From the NCBI GenBank assembly GCA_955652655.1, contig CATPCK010000505.1:1-5384 (forward strand): DNA of 5,384 nucleotides, written 5' to 3'. The position numbers were made by a program, and so were the translations under genes. A model generated the notes under the pieces. It was not told the origin of the DNA. It saw only the letters and a program-made list of their open reading frames with translations, and ran no database searches. Below are positions 1 through 5,262 of this stretch, in pieces (position 1 is the stretch's first letter; each line of letters begins with the position of its first letter). This DNA is from an uncultured Ktedonobacteraceae bacterium. GTDB taxonomy: Bacteria; Chloroflexota; Ktedonobacteria; Ktedonobacterales; Ktedonobacteraceae.

Positions 1-168
1 CTGGCGAACCTGCAAGAATGGATGGTCGAACACGAGTATGACTCCATCGCCACTATGAAAGGCAGCATGAGCCAGCGGTCGGTCGCTGAACCGGCGGCCT
101 TTGAGCGAGCGAATTACATGAAAGCGCTCAATTCTTTCGACCGGTACTTGCCTGCTCAGGCCTTCTGA
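1..168 (+). CDS. Dihydroorotate dehydrogenase-like protein, C-terminal end (5' truncated by window edge)
   Basis: The frame is open from base 1 and stops at TGA 166-168, giving the last 55 residues. The run WMVEHEYDSIATMKGSMSQ followed by PAAFERANYMKAL matches, from memory, the conserved C-terminal tail of the flavin-dependent 'dihydroorotate dehydrogenase-like' proteins. These are TIM-barrel relatives of PyrD, often found outside pyrimidine operons and of uncertain substrate. The catalytic barrel and FMN site lie upstream of the window, so activity cannot be judged. The tail looks intact, with no frameshift and a natural stop. No same-strand gene follows closely, so it appears to end its transcription unit. 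The family call rests on a short tail; the exact member is uncertain. Confidence 0.7.
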   Translation: MANLQEWMVEHEYDSIATMKGSMSQRSVAEPAAFERANYMKALNSFDRYLPAQAF

Positions 169-338
169 ACGGTTGGCGACCCGCAAGCTGCTGGAGGGCT
201 TCGGCATCGTGAAGGCCTACCGCTACTTTGTTGACTCAGGTCAATAAGTAGCATAGAGATACAGAGAGTAGCCGTGACTGAGGTGGTCAAGCAGGTGCTG
301 GAGTGGGAGGGGTGGGGGCTGTCCCCATAGGCGCGGAC
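169..338. other. Intergenic stretch with no clear gene
   Basis: I see no RNA gene, terminator hairpin or convincing promoter here. A short + strand frame (TTG at 173, stop TAA 245-247) reads LATRKLLEGFGIVKAYRYF, which has a protein-like composition but no ribosome binding site. It could be the tail of a lost gene or chance. Confidence 0.4.
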
Positions 339-800
339 TTAAGCCCCACCAGCCTCTGCTGGTTTGGGACATCGGCGTTGCACCAAGGCACGCTGTTCCG
401 TCTCACGATGGCCTCGCTTGCGTTTGCGACTGCGCACGTAGCGTTGCAAAGCCGGCTGGCACTCCTGGATACGCCGATGGGACCAGGCCCCGCGCACCAT
501 GGTGCGCACCTGCTCGCAACAAAAGTGCGCCAGCGTCCAACTGCTGAGTATCCCTGCTCCCGCCTGCGGCTCCCCTGCGCCCTCTGCCGACTCACTCATG
601 GCTGAGAGGTCGTCTGCCAGCGGCACATGCGCGCTCGTCAAGATCTCGCGCATCCACTGGGCTTCCTCCTCTTGTAGCCACCAGCCGATCAGATTCAACT
701 GCATAACGCAACTGACTCGCTCCCACTCCTCAAGCCGCTTGAAGAACAGCTCAATGGTACTATCACAAATGACAAATTCTGCATGAGCCGGAAGGGGCAC
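339..800 (-). CDS. Hypothetical protein, unrecognised, possibly a remnant
   Basis: This is a 153-codon frame from GTG (800) to TAA. I do not recognise it. Codon choice looks genuine: many GAG, CTG, GTG, CGC and CAG codons and a coherent protein style. The N-terminal half is helical and acidic/aromatic (FFKRLEEWERV, IGWWLQEEEAQWMREIL). A linker rich in A, G and E follows near residues 70-85, then a strongly basic C-terminus with an RSRKRKRGHRETEQR stretch that could bind nucleic acid. There is no Shine-Dalgarno motif before the GTG. An internal ATG (VMQLNL, about residue 33) also lacks one, so the true start may lie elsewhere or be lost. The long + strand frames across the same bases look like shadows with implausible composition. 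It could be a broken mobile-element protein, given the surrounding decay, but nothing diagnostic is visible. Confidence 0.4.
   Translation of the reverse strand: MPLPAHAEFVICDSTIELFFKRLEEWERVSCVMQLNLIGWWLQEEEAQWMREILTSAHVPLADDLSAMSESAEGAGEPQAGAGILSSWTLAHFCCEQVRTMVRGAWSHRRIQECQPALQRYVRSRKRKRGHRETEQRALVQRRCPKPAEAGGA
492..507. repeat. 16-bp perfect palindrome
   Basis: GCGCACCATGGTGCGC equals its own reverse complement. It lies inside the - strand hypothetical frame, where it encodes part of VRTMVRGA. It may be coincidental in GC-rich coding DNA. It has no loop, so it is not a terminator-type hairpin. Confidence 0.4.
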
Positions 801-900
801 TTACATCTTTCATGGTGGCGACTCCCATTGCGTGCTCGCATGCCGGTGACGGACTCAATGGGGTATCCTTCTGATGTCAATGAAATGAACAGTTGGCATC

Positions 901-906
901 AGGAGG
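901..906 (+). promoter_or_regulatory. Strong ribosome binding site for the 913 frame
   Basis: A perfect AGGAGG sits six bases before ATG 913. It fixes the start of the chimeric frame and shows that its N-terminus comes from a properly translated gene. Confidence 0.75.
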
Positions 907-912
907 CGACGC

Positions 913-1353
913 ATGAAGAAACGGCAGTGGATCGTCCAGCGTCACGTCATCAAAACAGTTGAGGCCCAGCAACGATGGGATCACGCGTACCAGTATCTCG
1001 TCCAATGGAGTGCGGCTTCCCTGAGAGTATTAACGCCTGTGTATAATTGGGTCTGCCACCATTTCAATGAGGTGGCGAATCGCGATCTCGTGAAGCGCAG
1101 CGCGCACACCTTGCACCCGAATGGTTACCTGGTGATCGAGGAGTTCCATCGCTTTCAATCGCCCAAAGAAGTTGGAGAGCTGGGTGCGCTTTCCAATCTC
1201 TACTTCGCGGCCACGAGCGAGGCAGGAACCTGGTCCATGAAAGAGATTGCACAATAGCAGCGAGAGGCGGGTTTGCTCCCCCGTAAGCCAATTCGGTTAC
1301 TCACCGCGCCTATAGCTCTGCGCCAAGGGGCAATAAAGCCGGACTCCAAATGA
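913..1353 (+). pseudogene. Chimeric SAM-dependent methyltransferase remnant with in-frame TAG
   Basis: Translation starts at ATG 913 behind a perfect AGGAGG and runs 114 codons to TAG 1255-1257. The first 35 or so residues (QWIVQRHVIKTVEAQQRWD) do not resemble a methyltransferase; they look like the start of an unrelated small protein. From about VCHHFNEVANRDLVKR through LHPNGYLVIEEF to GALSNLYFAATSEAGTW the frame matches the late Rossmann strands of class I O-methyltransferases, where HHF and LxPxGxLVI are typical. The same frame past the TAG still reads as family sequence (QREAGLLPRKPIRLLTAP) to TGA 1351-1353, so TAG probably replaced TGG (Trp). The SAM-binding glycine motif and most of the fold are missing, so no methyltransferase activity is expected. 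The join lies near 1020-1050. The family call is good, but the N-terminal source is unknown. Confidence 0.65.
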
Positions 1354-1378
1354 GCGTCACACGAATCGGTGAGTGTTG

Positions 1379-1704
1379 TTACGTGCGTTCTAGCATCATC
1401 GGCAAGCCATACCGAGGGTGCAGCGAAAACAACGCTTCTGGCTCGACCGTATGGCCAGGAACCAGGCGCAATTTGTAGCGTTGCGCGACAGTCGCCAGGA
1501 TTAACTGCATCTCCATCAGCGCGAAGTTGTTGCCGAGTGTAGCTGTCGCTCCACGTCGGGATACTGGGAAAGCAAGTACCGTGTCCATGTGAGTGCTGTT
1601 GATACAGTTTCGTAACCTGCAATGAGCAGCGTTATTACTTCATCACGTACTTGCTGGTCATCCATCCCCTGTCCGGTCTCTTCATCGCGTGCCAACAAAA
1701 GCAT
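1379..1704 (-). pseudogene. Cytochrome P450 remnant with internal deletion removing the haem site
   Basis: Two P450 pieces are joined out of frame. Piece one, read from 1704, has LLLARDEETGQGMDD and then the I-helix oxygen-activation motif AGYET, ending near VERQLHS. Piece two, in another frame and ending at TAA 1379-1381, begins at GNNFALMEMQLILATVAQR, the helix just after the haem-binding cysteine, and runs to the normal C-terminus (HPRYGLPMMLERT). In the family about 100 residues separate these points, carrying the K-helix ExxR, the PxRF motif and the FxxGxxxC haem loop. All are absent, including the cysteine ligand, so this cannot be a working monooxygenase. The join is near 1534-1545. 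The N-terminal half of a roughly 450-residue P450 is missing too. It lies directly downstream of the peroxiredoxin on the same strand, with its homology starting 38 bases after that stop. The style is that of bacterial CYP102-like, class E P450s. Confidence 0.85.
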
Positions 1705-1741
1705 CTGTTCATGTGATGCTGCTCTTCCCAGCTGAGCCCAA

Positions 1742-2242
1742 CTACACATGTTCCTCATGTATCTTTTGCAGCGTCTCGAGTGCTTCGTCGACATGTCTCT
1801 TCGAGGTGAATTGCGAGAAGAAGATACGACGGACAATGCCTTGTCTGTCGATGATGTATGTCACGCGCCCCGGCAGTCCGAAAGCCGTGGGCACGCCGTA
1901 GCGCTTTCTGATTACGCCGTCCACATCACTCAACAGGATGAAAGGGAGTTGGTGTTCTTTGGCGAACTGTCGATGTGACTCCACCGGATCGGAGCTGACC
2001 CCGATTACTTCCGCTCCAGCGTCCTTGAAGACTTCATAGCTATCCCGAAAGGCACACGCCTCTTCAGTACAGAGTGAAGTGTTATTCTTCGGATAGAAAT
2101 ACAGCACGATATGTTTCTTACCGAGAAAATCCCCAAGGCTTACTGGTCCGCTTGATTGGTTAAGGAGCGTAAAGTCCGGGGTCAGGTCACCCACCTGCAC
2201 CTTGCCTTTTGTTGGTCCTGCCTGGTCGTCATGCTTGCTCAT
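1742..2242 (-). CDS. bcp: Thioredoxin-dependent peroxiredoxin, PrxQ/BCP type
   Basis: This 166-residue protein is expected in the cytoplasm, where it would reduce hydrogen peroxide and organic hydroperoxides using thioredoxin. The thioredoxin fold starts at about residue 15 (VGDLTPDFTL). The active-site block YPKNNTSLCTEEACAFRD carries Thr55, peroxidatic Cys58 and, five residues on, resolving Cys63, the atypical 2-Cys spacing of PrxQ. Arg126 (LPGRVTYIID) fits the catalytic arginine. The active site reads NNTSLC where most relatives have DDTPGC, a mild deviation that leaves the catalytic residues in place. Length is normal (about 150-160 in the family) with a short hydrophilic N-terminal extension. 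The ATG at 2242 is supported by AGGAGG seven bases upstream. It appears to be transcribed alone from the module at 2276-2393, with a leader of roughly 36 bases. The upstream module shared with the sigma-factor operon hints at stress control. Confidence 0.95.
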   Translation of the reverse strand: MSKHDDQAGPTKGKVQVGDLTPDFTLLNQSSGPVSLGDFLGKKHIVLYFYPKNNTSLCTEEACAFRDSYEVFKDAGAEVIGVSSDPVESHRQFAKEHQLPFILLSDVDGVIRKRYGVPTAFGLPGRVTYIIDRQGIVRRIFFSQFTSKRHVDEALETLQKIHEEHV

Positions 2243-2249
2243 AATGTAT

Positions 2250-2255
2250 CCTCCT
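2250..2255 (-). promoter_or_regulatory. Ribosome binding site of the peroxiredoxin gene
   Basis: AGGAGG on the - strand lies seven bases before ATG 2242. It is a consensus site that decides the start and suggests strong translation. Confidence 0.85.
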
Positions 2256-2275
2256 AGATGGCGGTGCTACTCGCT

Positions 2276-2393
2276 CCAACAAGAGATATACCTCATTGGG
2301 CGGTAGGAGTACATCGACAGAATCGTGTAATTCCATCGCTCAGTGTGTCGTAAACTCTCTAAACAGAATTACCTAACAGTTTCGATCGCGTGG
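2276..2393 (-). promoter_or_regulatory. Promoter/regulatory module, copy 1 (upstream of the peroxiredoxin)
   Basis: This stretch aligns without gaps to 5260-5377 (offset 2984), with about 86 of 118 positions identical by hand count. Reading the - strand, the conserved blocks in order are: TAGGTAATTCTGT (2363-2375), a diverged 28-base spacer, GGAATTACACGATTCTGT (2317-2334), CGATGTA (2310-2316), a partly diverged stretch, and TATATCTCTT with TTGG to 2276. TATATC at 2285-2290 is a plausible -10. TGTACT at 2308-2313 lies 17 bases before it as a weak -35. A weak -35 with conserved upstream blocks fits activator-dependent or alternative-sigma control. The predicted RNA start near 2278 gives a leader of about 36 bases to ATG 2242. 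The promoter role is inferred; the repeat is observed. Confidence 0.65.
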
Positions 2394-2407
2394 TACAGCT
2401 ACATTAA

Positions 2408-2496
2408 GATATTGTTGGCGAATTCAAAAACGAAGCTCGTTTTGAGCTAGAGTTCGCAGTATTCCGAGCGTGAAAACCGAATTCGCCAACAATATC
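2408..2496. mobile_element. MITE-like element, 89 bp, with 18-bp terminal inverted repeats
   Basis: GATATTGTTGGCGAATTC at 2408-2425 is the exact reverse complement of 2479-2496. The element is flanked by ATTAA on both sides (2403-2407 and 2497-2501), as expected for a target-site duplication. Because of the bases next to it, the direct repeat can also be read as CATTAAG with 17-bp termini. The interior holds a 7-bp stem AAAACGA/TCGTTTT (2427-2443, loop AGC). It has no room for a transposase, so it would need one in trans. It lies 14 bases beyond the promoter module of the peroxiredoxin. The alternative is a simple long-stem hairpin, but the flanking duplication favours transposition. Confidence 0.75.
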
Positions 2497-2501
2497 ATTA
2501 A

Positions 2502-2592
2502 GTGGTGAAACTGAAGCAGCGTGAGCGCCATCTCGACGTTGGCCTCGCAGGTCGTCACAGCCAGATGCAGCACGCCACGCCGTACTCGACGG
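2502..2592 (-). pseudogene. Unidentified coding-like scrap between lgt remnant and MITE
   Basis: On the - strand one frame reads RRGVLHLAVTTCEANVEM and continues ALTLLQFHHL up to the MITE. This has natural protein composition, but it has no start of its own here and overlaps the end of the lgt remnant upstream. Without the MITE the frame would stop almost at once (TAG). I do not recognise the family. It is probably the end of a lost gene, or chance. Confidence 0.3.
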
Positions 2593-2862
2593 TTACCGAG
2601 CGAGAAATACGACGGCTGCGCTGAGCACAAGCGCTGCCAGCGCTGAAGTTGCCAGCCCACCTAGCCTCGTCTTGCGCGGCTCGGCGCGCAGATGCAGAAG
2701 ACCTTGTCGCCCCAGGGTGTAAGCCGCCAGCCCCGCAACGAAGAAGGCACCACCCGCCGGCCCGTGACCCAAGACCGCCACCAGCACCCCAAACCCAGGC
2801 TAAAGGCGAGTACCGACTCCAGCAACTGTGTGGGGATACGGCGCGCCCCCACGTGTTGATCG
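2593..2862 (-). pseudogene. lgt: Prolipoprotein diacylglyceryl transferase remnant, C-terminal, frameshifted
   Basis: Lgt is the inner-membrane enzyme that moves diacylglyceryl from phosphatidylglycerol onto the lipobox cysteine of prolipoproteins. Only the last quarter is present. In one frame, from about 2861, GARRIPTQLLESVLAF matches the late Lgt motif (HPSQLYE in E. coli). Near 2785-2795 the homology moves to another frame: GHGPAGGAFFVAGLAAYTLG, then RQGLLHLRAEP, a closing hydrophobic helix (TSALAALVLSAAVVFLA) and stop TAA 2593-2595. The G-G-A-F-F, Tyr and R...LR pattern fits the GAVSGLFLIGYGAFR segment of the family. The N-terminal membrane segments and the catalytic His/Arg region are absent. 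It is fused directly to broken cydA at about 2862. The frameshift and truncation mean no function. Confidence 0.65.
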
Positions 2863-3417
2863 CAGGAGCATATGGGTTGTCTCATACGGAGTGCTCGGAT
2901 TCAAGATAGCCTGTAGGGGATTGATACCCGTCACCTGTCCATGTGTGATCTGGAAACCGGTTGGCGTATTCATCCAGGAGTTCGCGCTGACGATAAACCA
3001 CGCCGAAGCACCTCCACTGATCCAGAGGGGAAACGAGCAGAGCCAGTGCGCGCGAGGTGAGAGGCGCTCCCACCCATACAGGTAGAGACCCAGAAAGATC
3101 GCCTCTAAAAAGAAGGCGAAACCCTCCAGGGCAAAAGGCAAGCCGATGATCGAGCCGGAAAACTTGGTATAGGTCGGCCAGAGCAAGCCTATTTCAAACG
3201 AGAGAATAGTGCCGGAGACTGCGCCGATGGCGAAGAGCAGGGCAAAGGCTTTCGTCCAGCGGCGGGTGAGCGTCATCCAGCCACTATCTTTGCGCCAGAG
3301 GGCAAGTCCTTCGGCAATACACAGCAGCAGTGGCAGCCCAACTCCCAGAGAAGCAAAGATGATGTGGAAAGCGAGCGAGGTGCCCATCTGAGCCCGCGCA
3401 GCTAAGAGATCGGACAT
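2800..3417 (-). pseudogene. cydA: Cytochrome bd ubiquinol oxidase subunit I, 3'-truncated and fused to lgt remnant
   Basis: CydA/CioA is the haem-carrying subunit of the bd-type quinol oxidase in the cytoplasmic membrane, which reduces oxygen to water. The frame starts at ATG 3417, with AGGAG eight bases upstream. Residues 1-185 are clean CydA: His18 (SLAFHIIFASLG) fits the axial haem ligand, Glu98 and Glu106 (ALEGFAFFLEAI) fit the conserved acidic pair, and His182 (YETTHMLL) fits the haem b558 ligand. About five membrane helices are covered. After codon 185 homology stops at about 2863, and the frame runs 20 unrelated codons into the lgt remnant before TAG. The family is about 450-520 residues, so the Q-loop, the second b558 ligand (Met) and the C-terminal helices are gone, and no cydB is seen. 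It begins 27 bases after the sigma-factor stop, so it was probably co-transcribed. The break looks recent, as the retained part shows no other lesion. Confidence 0.85.
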
Positions 3418-3425
3418 GTAGAATT

Positions 3426-3430
3426 CTCCT
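3426..3430 (-). promoter_or_regulatory. Ribosome binding site of the cydA remnant
   Basis: AGGAG within AAAGGAGA on the - strand lies eight bases before ATG 3417, in the short gap after the sigma-factor stop. The 5' end of the gene is therefore still translatable and would yield a truncated membrane protein. Confidence 0.75.
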
Positions 3431-3444
3431 TTATGTACATGAGA

Positions 3445-4551
3445 TTAGTGATATCCAACGTGGGAACGTATTTTCTTCAGAGCTACCGCTTCGAGCTGGC
3501 GCACACGCTCGCGCGATATACCCAGTTCTTTCCCGACTTCGAGCAATGTGCGGCACCGGCCATCGCCGATACCGTAGCGCAGGGTCATGACCGCACGTTC
3601 ACGTGGAGGCAGCAAGGCCAGCGCTCGATGCAGTTCTTCTCCAAGAAGGTGCTGTGAAGCGGTTTCGGAGAGAGCTGGAGCCGCAATATCTTCAAGTGTG
3701 TCAGCGAGCGTGTAACGGGCTGCATCGTCTACAGGTGTATCAAGAGAAACTGGTTGCTCGACTATGCCGAGTAAATCGAGAACCTCGTCCAGGTCCAGAT
3801 TACTAGCCTCAGCTATTTGTTCAGGCAGGGGATCAAGACCGTTCGCTTGTGAAAGCTGTGCTGCGACACGTCTTACTTTGCGTAAACGCGTTGCCACATG
3901 CTCGGGTAGGTGAATCAAGCGCAATTGCTCGCCAGCGGCACGGCTCACGGCCTGGCGAATCCACCAGGTGGCATAGGTACCAAAATGACAGCCGCGCCGG
4001 TAGTCAAATTTCTCTGCTGCGCGCATCAACCCCAGATTTCCCTCCTGGATGAGATCTATGAGAGGGACGCCGGTACTAATGTATCGACGCGCGATAGTAA
4101 TGACCAGGCGCAAATTTGACTCGATCAGCTTGCGACGCGCCAGTTCATTTCCAGCGGCGATCTGCCGTGCTAGATCGATCTCCTCATCAGGTGTAAGGAG
4201 ACCAAGTCCACGAATGTCACGCAGGTAGCTATAAAAAGAATCTTCAGAGCCTATAGCCTGCCGGGTGGTGGCTGCGCGAGTATGATGCGTGCGCGTGGGA
4301 AACTCCTTTGGTACGTTGGCCTCGCTGCTCACTACCACGTCATCCAGTTCGTCAAGTAACGAATCATGTGCCCTCTTTAACAGTAGCTCCATCTCAACGA
4401 GCGGTTTCGTAGTACGCTTCGAAGCGGTTTTGGTCAGCAGCGCATTCACATCTACTTCAACAATTGGTTCACTGGTGGGAAACACCGCTGTGGTAGCAAG
4501 TGTCGTCAATAACGTCTCATATACATCACCCATTGGATTGACTATTGCCAT
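3445..4551 (-). CDS. RNA polymerase sigma-70 family factor, group 2 (RpoD/SigA-like)
   Basis: This 368-residue sigma factor directs core RNA polymerase to promoters. Residues 1-100 form a variable, partly acidic leader without clear region 1.1 homology. Region 1.2 is about 103-134 (SFYSYLRDIRGLGLLTPDEE). Region 2 is about 139-206, with core-binding LIDLIQEGNLGLMRA and the -10 recognition/melting stretch YATWWIRQAVSRA, where Gln200 matches E. coli Q437 and Ser203 stands at T440. Region 3 is about 208-290 (IHLPEHVATRLRKVRR). Region 4 is about 303-364, with LPPRERAVMTLRYGI and the helix-turn-helix ISRERVRQLEAVALKKIR. The -35 and -10 reading residues are close to housekeeping type, so promoters should resemble TTGACA/TATAAT. 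The lack of region 1.1 and the operon setting argue for an alternative group 2 factor, not the essential one. ATG 4551 has AAGGGAG nine bases upstream. It starts 43 bases after the membrane-protein stop. No anti-sigma gene is recognised unless the membrane protein plays that part. Confidence 0.93.
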   Translation of the reverse strand: MAIVNPMGDVYETLLTTLATTAVFPTSEPIVEVDVNALLTKTASKRTTKPLVEMELLLKRAHDSLLDELDDVVVSSEANVPKEFPTRTHHTRAATTRQAIGSEDSFYSYLRDIRGLGLLTPDEEIDLARQIAAGNELARRKLIESNLRLVITIARRYISTGVPLIDLIQEGNLGLMRAAEKFDYRRGCHFGTYATWWIRQAVSRAAGEQLRLIHLPEHVATRLRKVRRVAAQLSQANGLDPLPEQIAEASNLDLDEVLDLLGIVEQPVSLDTPVDDAARYTLADTLEDIAAPALSETASQHLLGEELHRALALLPPRERAVMTLRYGIGDGRCRTLLEVGKELGISRERVRQLEAVALKKIRSHVGYH

Positions 4552-4594
4552 AATTCCACACTCCCTTCAGGAAACTTACCTTTTCCAGTGACTT

Positions 4595-5158
4595 TCAAGC
4601 TATTTCTGACCGGTTACTCCACTCTGCGTTCGTTTTTTTATCTGTTCTCCCGCTCGCAGCCAGAGAAACCAGTCCAAGCGCAAAGAGGCCAAATCCAGGG
4701 AGCCAGAGGGAAAGCGCGAAAGGGACCACAGTAGATGGAATGAGATGTATGGCCTGCAGATATTCGGTGACTCCCACCCCTACAACAAAGAACCCCGGTG
4801 TCAGTACTCCCGCATTTATGTAGCCGAGGCGAGCCATCCATGCAATGCCGAGCAGCCCCAGCCCAATGGCAAGAAGATGAGCGGTGAGGATCTGGCTGTC
4901 CGGTATATAGTGTCGAAACATGAGGAAGGTTACCACTCCCAGCGACGTTATCAACCAACCTGCTGAGAGAAAGCGTCTGGGGTTGAACGGTGCAACTCCC
5001 AGCATCCCAAGACCAAAGAGCAACACCCCTATGGAAAATGAATTAAACATGCCTAGCCAGGCAAGTGTAAGGAAGACGAATCCAAGCAGGAGCAATACAT
5101 AGGCCTGCCGGTAATTATTGGAGTGAGCGCTAGCATGCATAGAAAACAGATGTTGCAT
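4595..5158 (-). CDS. Six-helix integral membrane protein of unknown function
   Basis: This 187-residue protein is very hydrophobic, with likely membrane segments near residues 18-38, 42-58, 64-82, 90-109, 116-134 and 142-168. A hydrophilic N-terminus of about 17 residues and a polar C-terminal tail of about 18 (RTDKKTNAEWSNRSEIA) flank them. I do not recognise a family. No catalytic or metal-binding motif stands out, and scattered histidines do not form one. A longer frame opens at TTG 5263, but that TTG falls at the predicted RNA start, and its extra 35 residues are basic and unlike a membrane protein N-terminus. I therefore chose ATG 5158, which has AAAGGG eight bases upstream. A second ATG at residue 7 is possible. 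It is first in the operon with the sigma factor and cydA. It could be a membrane sensor or partner for the sigma factor, or a respiratory accessory protein; both are guesses. Confidence 0.8.
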   Translation of the reverse strand: MQHLFSMHASAHSNNYRQAYVLLLLGFVFLTLAWLGMFNSFSIGVLLFGLGMLGVAPFNPRRFLSAGWLITSLGVVTFLMFRHYIPDSQILTAHLLAIGLGLLGIAWMARLGYINAGVLTPGFFVVGVGVTEYLQAIHLIPSTVVPFALSLWLPGFGLFALGLVSLAASGRTDKKTNAEWSNRSEIA

Positions 5159-5262
5159 AAGTATATCCCTTTTTCTTTTCAGAACTAGTTTAGAGCATTT
5201 TTTCTTAACAGTGGCGGTTCGTCCAGGATGGAGCCAGAACATACGCCGGTGCTCGCACGCCA
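5159..5262 (-). promoter_or_regulatory. 5' leader of the membrane protein/sigma operon
   Basis: This is an inferred leader of about 104 bases between the predicted RNA start (near 5262) and ATG 5158. It contains AAAGGG (5168-5173) as the ribosome binding site and an A-rich run just before it. Its first part shares GAGCACCG-like bases with the peroxiredoxin leader (GTAGCACCG). I see no clear riboswitch or terminator hairpin. Confidence 0.4.

Noticed and set aside
303..786. Open + strand frames of 95-100 codons
   Set aside because: They are antisense to the 339-800 frame, have odd composition (many Ser, Cys, His) and lack ribosome binding sites. The - strand frame has better codon use.
1516..1836. 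A - strand frame of 106 codons starting inside the peroxiredoxin gene
   Set aside because: Only the part below about 1704 is P450-like. The first part is an out-of-frame reading of the peroxiredoxin 3' end.
1748..1978. + strand frame of 76 codons
   Set aside because: It is antisense to the well-supported peroxiredoxin and has no protein-like features of its own.
2276..2393. Module as a known LexA, Fur or PerR site
   Set aside because: The GAAT-N6-ATTC core and the neighbouring blocks do not match the consensus boxes I know for these regulators.
2427..2443. Hairpin AAAACGA/TCGTTTT as an intrinsic terminator
   Set aside because: The stem is AT-rich and short, it lies inside the MITE, and no intact gene ends just before it on either strand.
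2424..2660. A 78-codon - strand frame taken as a single gene
   Set aside because: It runs out of phase through the end of the lgt remnant and into the MITE. Only a short middle part looks coding.
3433..4591. Several + strand frames of 67-100 codons
   Set aside because: All are antisense to the sigma factor, whose domain sequence is unmistakable.
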